The translations under genes and the position numbers were made by a program. This document shows, in pieces, positions 43,952-50,871 of a stretch of 64,000 nucleotides of DNA. Positions within the stretch are counted from its first letter, which is position 1. The number at the start of each line of letters is the position of its first letter. The notes below the pieces were generated by a model, which worked only from the letters and a program-made list of their open reading frames with translations, did not search any database and had not been told where the DNA came from. The stretch is taken from assembly GCA_021496505.1 (NCBI GenBank), contig CP053031.1:2844001-2908000 (forward strand), given 5' to 3'. Source of the stretch: Thermoleophilia bacterium SCSIO 60948 (GTDB lineage Bacteria; Actinomycetota; Thermoleophilia; Solirubrobacterales; 70-9).

Positions 43952-45346
43952 ATGTCCCCGGAGGAGCAGGCCCAGCAGAACGGAGCGGCCACCGAGTCGG
44001 GCTCCGACACCCTGAGCGTCACCGACAACCGGACCGGCGAGCAGTACGAGTTCGAGATCAGCGAAGGCACCGTCAAGGCGATGGACTTCCGCTCGATCAA
44101 GGTCTCAGAGGACGACTTCGGCCTCATGACCTACGACCCGGCGTTCACGAACACCGCCAACTGCAAGTCCGAGATCACCTACATCGACGGTGAGGCGGGG
44201 ATCCTCCAGCACCGCGGCATCCCGATCGAGGAGCTGTGCGAGAAGTCGAGCTACCTCGAGCTCGCCTACCTGCTGATCTTCGGGAACCTGCCGACCGCCC
44301 AGCAGCTCGAGCGCTGGACGTACGACATCACGCACCACACGTACGTCCACGAGGACATGAAGCAGCACCTCCAGGGGTTCCGCTACGACGCCCACCCGAT
44401 GGGAATGCTGCTCTCGTCGGTCGGGGCGCTGTCGACCTTCTATCCCGAGGCCAAGGACCTCGAGGACGAGGAGGAGCGCTACATGGCCGCGACGCGCCTG
44501 ATCGCCAAGGTGCCGACGCTCGCCGCGTTCGCCTACCGCCACAGCCGCGGCCTGCCCTACGTCTATCCCGACAACGAGCTCTCCTACTCGGAGAACTTCA
44601 TGTCGATGATGTTCAAGATGACCGAGGTCCGCTACGAGCCGGACCCGCGTCTGGCCAAGGCGCTCGACGTCCTGTTCATGCTCCACGCCGACCACGAGCA
44701 GAACTGCTCGACGGCGGCGGTCAGGGGCATCGGCTCCTCGCGCGTCGACCCCTACTCGGCGGTCGCCGGCGGCGTCGCCGCGCTCTACGGCCCGCTCCAC
44801 GGTGGCGCCAACGAGGCCGTCCTGCGGATGCTGCGCCGGATCGAGTCGGCCGACAACGTGCCGGACTTCCTCGAGGGTGTGAAGAACCGCGAGGAGAAGC
44901 TGATGGGCTTCGGCCACCGGGTCTACAAGAACTACGACCCGCGGGCGCGGATCATCCGCAAGCACGTCGACGACGTACTCGAGGCCACGGGCGCCAACCC
45001 GCTGCTCGACATCGCGACCGAGCTCGAGAAGCGCGCGCTCGACGACGAGTACTTCACCGACCGCAAGCTCTACCCGAACGTCGACTTCTTCTCGGGCCTG
45101 ATCTACGAGGCGCTGCGGATCCCGACCGAGATGTTCACGGTGATCTTCGCGATCGGCCGGACGTCGGGCTGGGTCAGCCAGTGGCTCGAGATGATCGAGG
45201 ACGAGAGCCTCAAGATCGCGCGCCCGCGGCAGATCTACACCGGCCTGCGCGATCGCGAGTACGAGCCGATCGAGAGCCGCTCCGGCGACGAGAAGATCGT
45301 CGGCCCGCCCGCCCGGCGGCCGAAGTTCCCGCGCCGCGGTGCCTAG
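43952..45346 (+). CDS. gltA: Citrate synthase
   Basis: A 464-residue type II citrate synthase, condensing acetyl-CoA and oxaloacetate at the entry of the TCA cycle. The catalytic residues lie in HGGANEAVLRML (His), GFGHRVYKNYDPRA (His and substrate Arg) and the Asp/Arg region YPNVDFFSGLIYEALRIPTEMFTVIFAIGRTSGW. The N-terminal beta-rich domain (SVTDNRTGEQYEFEI) and GIPIEELCEKSSYLELAYLLI are typical of long bacterial forms. GAGGAG stands 6 bases before ATG 43952, so this gene has a leader; the 143-base upstream region contains the perfect palindrome ACCCGCGGGT at 43870-43879. Its end overlaps the next gene by 8 bases. Confidence 0.95.
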   Translation: MSPEEQAQQNGAATESGSDTLSVTDNRTGEQYEFEISEGTVKAMDFRSIKVSEDDFGLMTYDPAFTNTANCKSEITYIDGEAGILQHRGIPIEELCEKSSYLELAYLLIFGNLPTAQQLERWTYDITHHTYVHEDMKQHLQGFRYDAHPMGMLLSSVGALSTFYPEAKDLEDEEERYMAATRLIAKVPTLAAFAYRHSRGLPYVYPDNELSYSENFMSMMFKMTEVRYEPDPRLAKALDVLFMLHADHEQNCSTAAVRGIGSSRVDPYSAVAGGVAALYGPLHGGANEAVLRMLRRIESADNVPDFLEGVKNREEKLMGFGHRVYKNYDPRARIIRKHVDDVLEATGANPLLDIATELEKRALDDEYFTDRKLYPNVDFFSGLIYEALRIPTEMFTVIFAIGRTSGWVSQWLEMIEDESLKIARPRQIYTGLRDREYEPIESRSGDEKIVGPPARRPKFPRRGA

Positions 45347-45704
45347 GGGCGCCGACAAGGGCGAATACCGGCTCACGGTCCGCAACGGGTCGACGGTCAC
45401 GCGCGAGCGCGCGGACCTCGACCGCGGGCTCGAACTGCTGCGCGAGCGGGTCGGCGAGATTCGCTCGCAGGGCAACCTGCCCGAGGCGAAGATGCTGCGG
45501 CGCTACGAGCCCGCGCAGCAGGTCGCGGGCCGGGTCGAGCTGTCGAACGGCGGGCTGCTCCGCGGCGGCAAGAGCGCCGGCATCGATGTGATGGGCGATG
45601 GGACGCTGATCCCGTTCACAGGGGGCTCGAAGCGCCGTGAGCTGAACGGCGAGGACTCAGAGTCGCCGTTCGAGCTCGTCGAGCGCGAGCTCCGCGGCAT
45701 CTGA
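45339..45704 (+). CDS. Hypothetical protein coupled to citrate synthase
   Basis: A 121-residue protein starting at GTG 45339, overlapping the citrate synthase stop by 8 bases. The N-terminal half is charged and helical (RERADLDRGLELLRERVGEIRSQGNLPEAKMLRRYEPAQQ), the C-terminal half Gly-rich with strands (AGRVELSNGGLLRGG, GIDVMGDGTLIPFTGG). No known family, signal peptide or membrane segment is seen. Tight coupling suggests translation together with citrate synthase, but an enzymatic link is unknown. A 16-bp palindrome follows directly. Confidence 0.65.
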   Translation: MPRGADKGEYRLTVRNGSTVTRERADLDRGLELLRERVGEIRSQGNLPEAKMLRRYEPAQQVAGRVELSNGGLLRGGKSAGIDVMGDGTLIPFTGGSKRRELNGEDSESPFELVERELRGI

Positions 45705-45720
45705 GCCGCTCGCGAGCGGC
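45705..45720 (+). terminator. Perfect 16-bp palindrome after the gltA-linked gene
   Basis: GCCGCTCG-CGAGCGGC begins one base after the stop codon. Probable terminator hairpin without a T tract. Confidence 0.45.
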
Positions 45721-45744
45721 GTGAGTGCGGGCGCGGGCGGCGGA

Positions 45745-45750
45745 TAGCCT
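45745..45750 (+). promoter_or_regulatory. Probable -10 box before ATG 45758
   Basis: TAGCCT lies 7 bases upstream of the start codon, leaderless pattern. Confidence 0.4.
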
Positions 45751-45757
45751 GGCCCGC

Positions 45758-46084
45758 ATGGCCTCCGAGCAGGAGATCCCCGAGGGCAGCGTCGCGGCCG
45801 GGCACCGGGTGAAGCTGCCGCGCGGGGCCTCGGAGCCGATCGAGGTGTTCATCAACGGCGTCGCCCAGCGCCGTGGCGAGGACTTCGACGTCGCGGGCGG
45901 CTACATCGTGTTCCCGCGCCAGATAATCAAGGAGGGCAAGCTCGGCGGGATCCGCTGGCTCTCGATGTTGATCGGGATCGCCGGCACCTACCGCAAGCAC
46001 GAGACCGTCGACGTCTCCTACCGCGTCGGCGAGCGGACGCGGCTCGACTCGGACGTCGCGATCATCCCCGACGACCCGGCCTGA
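45758..46084 (+). CDS. Hypothetical beta-rich protein
   Basis: A 108-residue protein from ATG 45758. It contains RVKLPRGASEPIEVFINGVAQRRGEDFDVAGGYIVFPRQI, a strand-turn-strand pattern that resembles short segments of phage or surface structural proteins in which a defined value motif (D-F-x-V-x-G-x-x-I-x-F) recurs, and a more hydrophobic stretch GGIRWLSMLIGIAGTYRKHETVDVSYR. No signal peptide is present and no family is recognised with confidence. It ends 9 bases before the convergent acyl-CoA dehydrogenase gene. Confidence 0.6.
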   Translation: MASEQEIPEGSVAAGHRVKLPRGASEPIEVFINGVAQRRGEDFDVAGGYIVFPRQIIKEGKLGGIRWLSMLIGIAGTYRKHETVDVSYRVGERTRLDSDVAIIPDDPA

Positions 46085-46093
46085 GAGCCGTCT

Positions 46094-47089
46094 CTAGCCG
46101 AGTCCGCTGAGCGCCGCGACGCGCTCGCGGTGGACGCTCGCCGAGCCGAAGAGCTTCGCGTCGAGCGTCGCGCGCTTGAGCCAGAACTGCAGGTCGTGCT
46201 CCCAGGTGAAGCCGATCCCGCCGTGGACCTGGAGCGAGGACGTGCAGACCCTCCAGGCGGCCTCCGAGGCACGCGCCTTCGCCATCGATGCCGCGAGCGA
46301 AAGCTCGTCGGGCTCGGCATCGGCCGTCCATGCGGCCGACAGGGTCAGCGAACGCGCCTCCTCGACCTCGAGCAGCATCTCCGCGCAGCGGTGCGAGACG
46401 GCCTGGAAGGAGCCGATCGCGCGCCCGAACTGCTGGCGCTCCTTCGCGTAGGCGACCGCCATCTCCATCGCGCGCTGCGCTATCCCGACGAGCTCGGCCG
46501 ACAGCAGCACCGCGATCCGGTCCGTCGCGGGCTCGATCGGCCCGGTCAGCGGCTCGCCCTGGGCGGCGGTCGTGACCGTGCAGTAGGAGCGGGTCCGGTC
46601 GATCAGGTCGAGCCGTTCCACCCGGGCGTCCTCGCGGTCGACGAGCACCGGCGTACCGTCGATCTCGACGGCGACGACCGCGGCGCGGTCGGCGTCGGTG
46701 ACGAGCGTCGAGCCCGGACCGCTCGCGCACGCGCCGAGCGCGGAGCCGGCCGCGATGCCCGGAAGCCGGTCGGCCTGCTGGGCCTCCGAGCCGGCGACGG
46801 CGACGGTCACGCCCGCGGCAGCGTTGGAGAGGAAGGGGGTCGGGGCGCAGGCGTAGCCGAGCTCCTCGCAGACGATCGCCAGCTCGACGAGCCCGAGGCC
46901 GAGGCCGCCGTGCTCCTCGCCGATGGCGATGCCCGGCCAGCCGAGCTCCGAGATCTCGCCCCAGACGCCGTCGTCGTAGTCACCGGCCTCGGCGAGCTCG
47001 CGGACACGCGCCGGGCCGAGCCGCGCCGCGAGCAGCTCACGGGCGGTGTTCTTGATCTCGCGCTGCTCGTCGTTGAGATCGAAATCCAT
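46094..47089 (-). CDS. Acyl-CoA dehydrogenase, non-catalytic-type subunit of a heteromer
   Basis: A 331-residue acyl-CoA dehydrogenase-fold protein, shorter than the classic 380-400. The order DFDLNDEQREIKNTARELLA, YAKERQQFGRAIGSFQAV, and QVHGGIGFTWEHDLQFWLKRA is intact, but the region that carries the catalytic Glu in other members is replaced by KLFGSASVHRERVA. In Mycobacterium, FadE pairs of this kind (for example FadE26-FadE27) form alpha2beta2 enzymes acting on steroid side-chain or branched acyl-CoA. The partner gene lies 6 bases upstream on the same strand. Confidence 0.87.
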   Translation of the reverse strand: MDFDLNDEQREIKNTARELLAARLGPARVRELAEAGDYDDGVWGEISELGWPGIAIGEEHGGLGLGLVELAIVCEELGYACAPTPFLSNAAAGVTVAVAGSEAQQADRLPGIAAGSALGACASGPGSTLVTDADRAAVVAVEIDGTPVLVDREDARVERLDLIDRTRSYCTVTTAAQGEPLTGPIEPATDRIAVLLSAELVGIAQRAMEMAVAYAKERQQFGRAIGSFQAVSHRCAEMLLEVEEARSLTLSAAWTADAEPDELSLAASMAKARASEAAWRVCTSSLQVHGGIGFTWEHDLQFWLKRATLDAKLFGSASVHRERVAALSGLG

Positions 47090-47095
47090 CCGTAC

Positions 47096-48238
47096 CTACT
47101 TCGCCCGCGGAAGGCCGAGGACCCGCTCGGCGACGATGTTCTTCATCACCTCGGTCGTGCCGCCCTCGATCGAGTTTGCGCGCGATCGCAGCAGTCGGTG
47201 GGCCCAGCGCGACCCCGGCCGGAGCTCCTCGGGGTTGAGAACGTCCGCGGCGAGCTCGGTCAGCGCCTGGTTCAGGTTCGCCCACTCCCACTTCGAGAGC
47301 GATCCCTCGGGACCCGGAACCCCGATCTTCATCTGCGAGCTCAGCGCGCGCATGTTGCCGAGCCGCAGCGCCTCGGCACCGATCTTGAGCCTCGCGACGC
47401 GATCGCGGATCAGCGGGTCGGAGGCGAGGCCGCGCTCGCGGATCAGGTCGATCAGCTCTGCGAGGTCAGTTCCGAGCTGGGTCCCGAGCGCCGCGCCGAG
47501 CCCGGCGCGTTCGTGCATCAGCGTCGTGATCGCGACAGTCCAGCCGTTGCCGACACCGCCGATGACGTTCTCGTCGGGCACCCAGGCCTCGTCGAGGAAG
47601 ATCTCGTTGAACTCCGACTCGCCGGTGATCTGGCGCAGCGGCCGGACCTCGATCTCGGCCTGGTCCATGTCGCAGATGAAGTAGGTCAGACCCTTGTGGC
47701 GCGGCGCCTCCGTGTCCGACCGCGCGACGAGCATGCACCACTTGGACTCGTGGGCGAACGTGGTCCAGACCTTCTGGCCGCTGACCCGCCAGCCGCCGTC
47801 GACCTTCCTGGCGCGGGTCTTCAGCGAGGCGAGGTCCGAACCGGACTCGGGCTCGGAGAAGCCCTGGCACCAGATCTCCTCGGCCGACAGGATCGGCTCG
47901 AGGAAGCGCTCCTTCTGCTCGTCGTCGCCGTGGACGATCACGACCGGGCCGCCCATCGCGAGCCCGAGGAGATTCGCGGGCGGCGGCGTCTTCGCGCGCG
48001 CCGTCTCGGCGGAGAAGATCGCCTGCTCGATCAACGACGCGCCGCGGCCGCCGTACTCACGCGGCCACGAGACGCCCGCCCAGCCACCCGAGTGCAGCCG
48101 GCGCTGCCAGTCGCGCCGGAAGCGGAAGCTCTCGATGTCGCCGCCCTCGGTCGGCTCCTCGCCCGGGTGGTTCTCGGCCAGCCAGTCGCGAACCTCGTCG
48201 CGGAACGCGCGCTCGGACTCCGACAGCGTCAGGTCCAT
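47096..48238 (-). CDS. Acyl-CoA dehydrogenase, catalytic subunit of a heteromer
   Basis: A 380-residue acyl-CoA dehydrogenase. It has CQGFSEPESGSDLASLKTRA (flavin/substrate motif), GQKVWTTFAHESKWCMLVARS, and the catalytic Glu in NSIEGGTTEVMKNIVAERVLGLPR, the ending typical of FadE26/FadE28-like subunits. The shorter partner that lacks the Glu follows after 6 bases, so the pair should assemble into one heterotetramer with a single active-site type. Substrates in related systems are CoA esters of steroid side chains or other bulky acids; the present substrate is unknown. Confidence 0.9.
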   Translation of the reverse strand: MDLTLSESERAFRDEVRDWLAENHPGEEPTEGGDIESFRFRRDWQRRLHSGGWAGVSWPREYGGRGASLIEQAIFSAETARAKTPPPANLLGLAMGGPVVIVHGDDEQKERFLEPILSAEEIWCQGFSEPESGSDLASLKTRARKVDGGWRVSGQKVWTTFAHESKWCMLVARSDTEAPRHKGLTYFICDMDQAEIEVRPLRQITGESEFNEIFLDEAWVPDENVIGGVGNGWTVAITTLMHERAGLGAALGTQLGTDLAELIDLIRERGLASDPLIRDRVARLKIGAEALRLGNMRALSSQMKIGVPGPEGSLSKWEWANLNQALTELAADVLNPEELRPGSRWAHRLLRSRANSIEGGTTEVMKNIVAERVLGLPRAK

Positions 48239-48253
48239 CGGCGCCCCGCAGGC

Positions 48254-48814
48254 CTACGCCGTGTGCCTGAGCGGCAGCGCTTCGGACTCGGTGGTGTCCG
48301 TCGCCGTGACGGGTGCGGCGTCGAGCTCGCGCAGGAAGCGCTCGATCTCCTCGCGCGAGGAGCCCTCGGCCGCCATCCGGCGGGCGATGACGCGCGGGTC
48401 CTCGGCGGGCGCGTCGGCTCCGCGATCGCGCTCGAGCTGCTCGAGGCGATCGAGCAGCCGGTGGCAATGGTCCTCGATGCCGCGCAGCTTGGCGACCAGC
48501 GAACCGCCGATCCGCTCCGCGCGCTCGAGCTCGGAGTCGAGGCGGCGGGGCTCCCAGTCCTCGAGGTCCGCCTCGGCGGCTCGGCGCTCCTCGGTCAGCT
48601 GCCGGCGGATCGCCTGCGCGGCGGTCTCGGCCGCCACGGCGACCCGGGCCACCTCGCCGATCCCGAGATCGATCATCGAATCGAGTCCGCGGTCGGTGCC
48701 GGAGCGAAGGGCCTCGGCGACACCCGGCTCGGGCACCGTCTCCGGTGCTCCTTCCGCCTGCTCGATGACGGGCTGCTTACGGCCCGCGAACCTCATCCTC
48801 ACACCGAGGGTCAT
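48254..48814 (-). CDS. Coiled-coil hypothetical protein
   Basis: A protein of 186 residues (or 180 from the internal ATG at 48796), with a polar N-terminus and a long charged helical segment (ETAAQAIRRQLTEERRAAEADLEDWEPRRLDSELERAERI, HCHRLLDRLEQLERDRG) likely to form a coiled coil. The C-terminal EDPRVIARRMAAEGSSREEIERFLREL looks like a small helical bundle. No signal peptide or membrane segment is seen. It is 15 bases upstream of the catalytic acyl-CoA dehydrogenase gene on the same strand and may be co-transcribed, but a biochemical role is not visible. Confidence 0.6.
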   Translation of the reverse strand: MTLGVRMRFAGRKQPVIEQAEGAPETVPEPGVAEALRSGTDRGLDSMIDLGIGEVARVAVAAETAAQAIRRQLTEERRAAEADLEDWEPRRLDSELERAERIGGSLVAKLRGIEDHCHRLLDRLEQLERDRGADAPAEDPRVIARRMAAEGSSREEIERFLRELDAAPVTATDTTESEALPLRHTA

Positions 48815-48910
48815 ACCAAACCTCGCGGCGGGCGAAACGCCGGTCGGGCCCGACCCCCGGGGGTCGACTCTCGCTACGTGCGGGTTTTTCGAGTCTCGGA
48901 TCCGCCGCGC

Positions 48911-49876
48911 TCAATTGAACACGTAGAGCATCGCCAGCGCGATCGCGAGCCACGAGACCCCGGCGAGGATCATCCCCGGGTCCTCGGCCAGGATCCGCGC
49001 CGTCGAGCGGGTGTCGCGACGGTCGTAGATCAGGTAGAGGTAACGGAAGATCCCGTAGAGCACCGAGGGCGCCGTCGCCAGCATCTCGGATCCGATCCGC
49101 GGGCTCGAGGTCGCGTAGATCGCGTAGGAGATGATCGCCGCCGCCGTGACCATCGAGACCATCTGATCGAGGAACGGCAGCGAGTAGTGCTCGAGCACCG
49201 GTCGCGTCTCGGCCCCCGGCTCCTGCTCGAGCATCGCCTCCTGGCGGCGCTTGGTGAACCCGAGGAAGAGCGCCAGCATGGCGGTGCAGAGGAGCAGGAA
49301 GTCCGATGCCCCGGCACCGACCGCGACCGCCCCCGCGACCACCCTGAGGATGAACAGCGAGGCGATCGTCATCACGTCGATGATCACGACGCGCTTGAGC
49401 ACGAGCGTGTAGGCCGCGGTGATCGCCGCGTAGAGGGCGACGAAGCCCGCGACCTCGACCGAGACGGTCAGCAGCGCGAGGGCCACGGCCCCGACCGCCA
49501 GGGTGATCATCGCGGCGATCGCGACGCCCGTCGACAGCTCGCCGCTCGCGATCGGGCGGTAGCGCTTCTCGGGGTGGCGACGGTCGAGCGGCGCGTCGTG
49601 GAGGTCGTTGAGCAGGTATCCGGCGCTGGAGACGGCGCAGAAGGCGGCGAAGGTGATGACGGCGTCGGCGAGCGCTCCGGAGCTGTCGAGACGACCTGAG
49701 AAAAGGACGCCGGCGAAGACGAGCAGGTTCTTGATCCACTCGCCGGGGCGCATCGTCTTGAGGAGCGCGCGGGGCACCGAGCGGCGTCGCCGGCTCTCGG
49801 CCGGATCGGCGCGCAGGGTGCGCTCCTCGCCGGTCGGCGGCTCGCCGCTCGCTGTTCTGCCGCTCAGGAGCTCCAT
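48911..49876 (-). CDS. UbiA-type prenyltransferase, decaprenyl-phosphate phosphoribosyltransferase-like
   Basis: A 321-residue membrane protein with about nine hydrophobic helices. The first Asp-rich motif is NDLHDAPLDRRHPEKRYRP (Asn90-Asp98), which matches decaprenyl-phosphate 5-phosphoribosyltransferase (Rv3806c-like), the enzyme that makes the precursor of decaprenyl-phosphoryl arabinose, more closely than quinone-pathway UbiA proteins. KRRQEAMLEQEPGAETRPVLEHYS and YDRRDTRST are also typical. Such a product would provide arabinose or ribose units for the cell envelope. The first 35 residues are a hydrophilic tail. Neighbours do not add envelope genes directly. Confidence 0.82.
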   Translation of the reverse strand: MELLSGRTASGEPPTGEERTLRADPAESRRRRSVPRALLKTMRPGEWIKNLLVFAGVLFSGRLDSSGALADAVITFAAFCAVSSAGYLLNDLHDAPLDRRHPEKRYRPIASGELSTGVAIAAMITLAVGAVALALLTVSVEVAGFVALYAAITAAYTLVLKRVVIIDVMTIASLFILRVVAGAVAVGAGASDFLLLCTAMLALFLGFTKRRQEAMLEQEPGAETRPVLEHYSLPFLDQMVSMVTAAAIISYAIYATSSPRIGSEMLATAPSVLYGIFRYLYLIYDRRDTRSTARILAEDPGMILAGVSWLAIALAMLYVFN

Positions 49877-49962
49877 CGGACCTCGAAGGATCGTAGGTCC
49901 GGCGCCCGACGTGCGCCCGCGAGAGCCGCGGCCGCACGGCCGCGTTCACTCGCGCGGCGCCA

Positions 49963-50109
49963 TCAGATCGGCAGGTCGGCGCCCGCGCGGCGGCGAACCA
50001 TGTCGAGCAACCGCGCCCGAGCGCGTCCGACCCTGAAGGGCCGGCGAGGCCGGTCGCGACGGTCCATGGGGGGCTCGATGAACACGTGCTTGCCGAGCGG
50101 GGCGACCAA
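49963..50109 (-). CDS. Candidate small basic protein (48 residues)
   Basis: TTG 50109 is preceded by GGAG at a usable distance and opens a 48-codon frame ending TGA at 49963. The product is strikingly basic (HVFIEPPMDRRDRPRRPF, then RVGRARARLLDMVRRRAG). No homology is recognised. It lies in the 360-base stretch between the UbiA and CGNR genes, which otherwise holds only the CGNR regulatory sites. It could be chance, because random Arg-rich frames are common at this GC content. Confidence 0.3.
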   Translation of the reverse strand: MVAPLGKHVFIEPPMDRRDRPRRPFRVGRARARLLDMVRRRAGADLPI

Positions 50110-50181
50110 TTGATTCTCCGTTCCCGGCACCGTCCGGTACCGATGGGCGTTGGGGTCGAGTAACTGTCTACCGCAGAATAG

Positions 50182-50229
50182 CGGTTAGTAACCGTCTTTG
50201 TAGTTTGATCGGTTATCAGCGTCTACACT
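50182..50229 (+). promoter_or_regulatory. CGGTTA half-sites and -10 box before the CGNR gene
   Basis: CGGTTA-G-TAACCG (50182-50194) is a perfect dyad and a third CGGTTA lies at 50210-50215. The -10-like TACACT (50224-50229) ends 7 bases before ATG 50237. The region is AT-richer than its surroundings and is probably an autoregulated leaderless promoter. Confidence 0.55.
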
Positions 50230-50236
50230 TCGGCTC

Positions 50237-50809
50237 ATGGACGTCGCGAAGCTCACACTCGTCGTCGAGGGAAAGCCCGCTCCCGAACCGCTGCTCGCGG
50301 TGCAGGCGCTGATCGACAGTCGCGTGATCCTGCGCGGCGAGGAGCGGATCGGCGACCCGTCCGCGGCTGCGGCATGGCTCACGGACGTGGGTCTGCTGGC
50401 GCCGGGCGCGACGGTATCCCCACGCGAGCTCGAGGAGCTCATCGCGATGCGCGAGGCGCTTCGCGAGGCGATCGAGGAGCGCGACGGCGTCGCCGGCTCG
50501 AGCCCGACCGGGATCGCCGATCTCGAGTCGATCGCCGCCCGCCACCCGGTCCCGGTGGGATTCACCACCGCCGGGCCGCAGGTCGGCCTCGCGCCCGCCG
50601 CCGACGTCGACACGCTGATCTCCCAGCTGCTCGGGATCATGCTCGTGAGCTCTCCCGAGGAATGGCGGCGGCTCAAGATCTGCGGCGCCCGCGACTGCCG
50701 CTGGGCGTTCTACGACCGGGCGAAGAACCGCAGCGGTACTTGGTGCTCGATGGAGTCCTGCGGCAACCGGGCGAAGGCCAGGGCCCACCGGGCCCGCGCG
50801 GCTCGCTGA
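50237..50809 (+). CDS. CGNR zinc-finger regulator (ABATE domain)
   Basis: A 190-residue protein with an N-terminal helical ABATE-like domain (from LAVQALIDSRVIL to ELEELIAMREALREAIEE) and a C-terminal CGNR zinc finger: LKICGARDCRWAFYDRAKNRSGTWCSMESCGNRAKARAHRAR, with four cysteines as the expected zinc ligands. These proteins are stress-linked actinobacterial transcription regulators or RNA-binding proteins. The dyads immediately upstream suggest that it controls its own gene. It ends 62 bases before a secreted-protein gene with a promoter of its own. Confidence 0.88.
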   Translation: MDVAKLTLVVEGKPAPEPLLAVQALIDSRVILRGEERIGDPSAAAAWLTDVGLLAPGATVSPRELEELIAMREALREAIEERDGVAGSSPTGIADLESIAARHPVPVGFTTAGPQVGLAPAADVDTLISQLLGIMLVSSPEEWRRLKICGARDCRWAFYDRAKNRSGTWCSMESCGNRAKARAHRARAAR

Positions 50810-50858
50810 CGCTCGCGGGGCCGGCGCTCGAACCGGCTCGCGACCCCCCGGCTCGGTC

Positions 50859-50864
50859 TAGTGT
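50859..50864 (+). promoter_or_regulatory. Probable -10 box before ATG 50872
   Basis: TAGTGT lies 7 bases upstream of the start, leaderless pattern. Confidence 0.4.
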
Positions 50865-50871
50865 CGCCGCG

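Noticed and set aside
46130-49699. Very long open frame on the + strand opposite the two acyl-CoA dehydrogenase genes and the UbiA gene
   Set aside because: It is antisense to well-supported genes, has the Arg/Asp/Gly-rich composition expected of a GC-rich shadow frame, and shows no domain.
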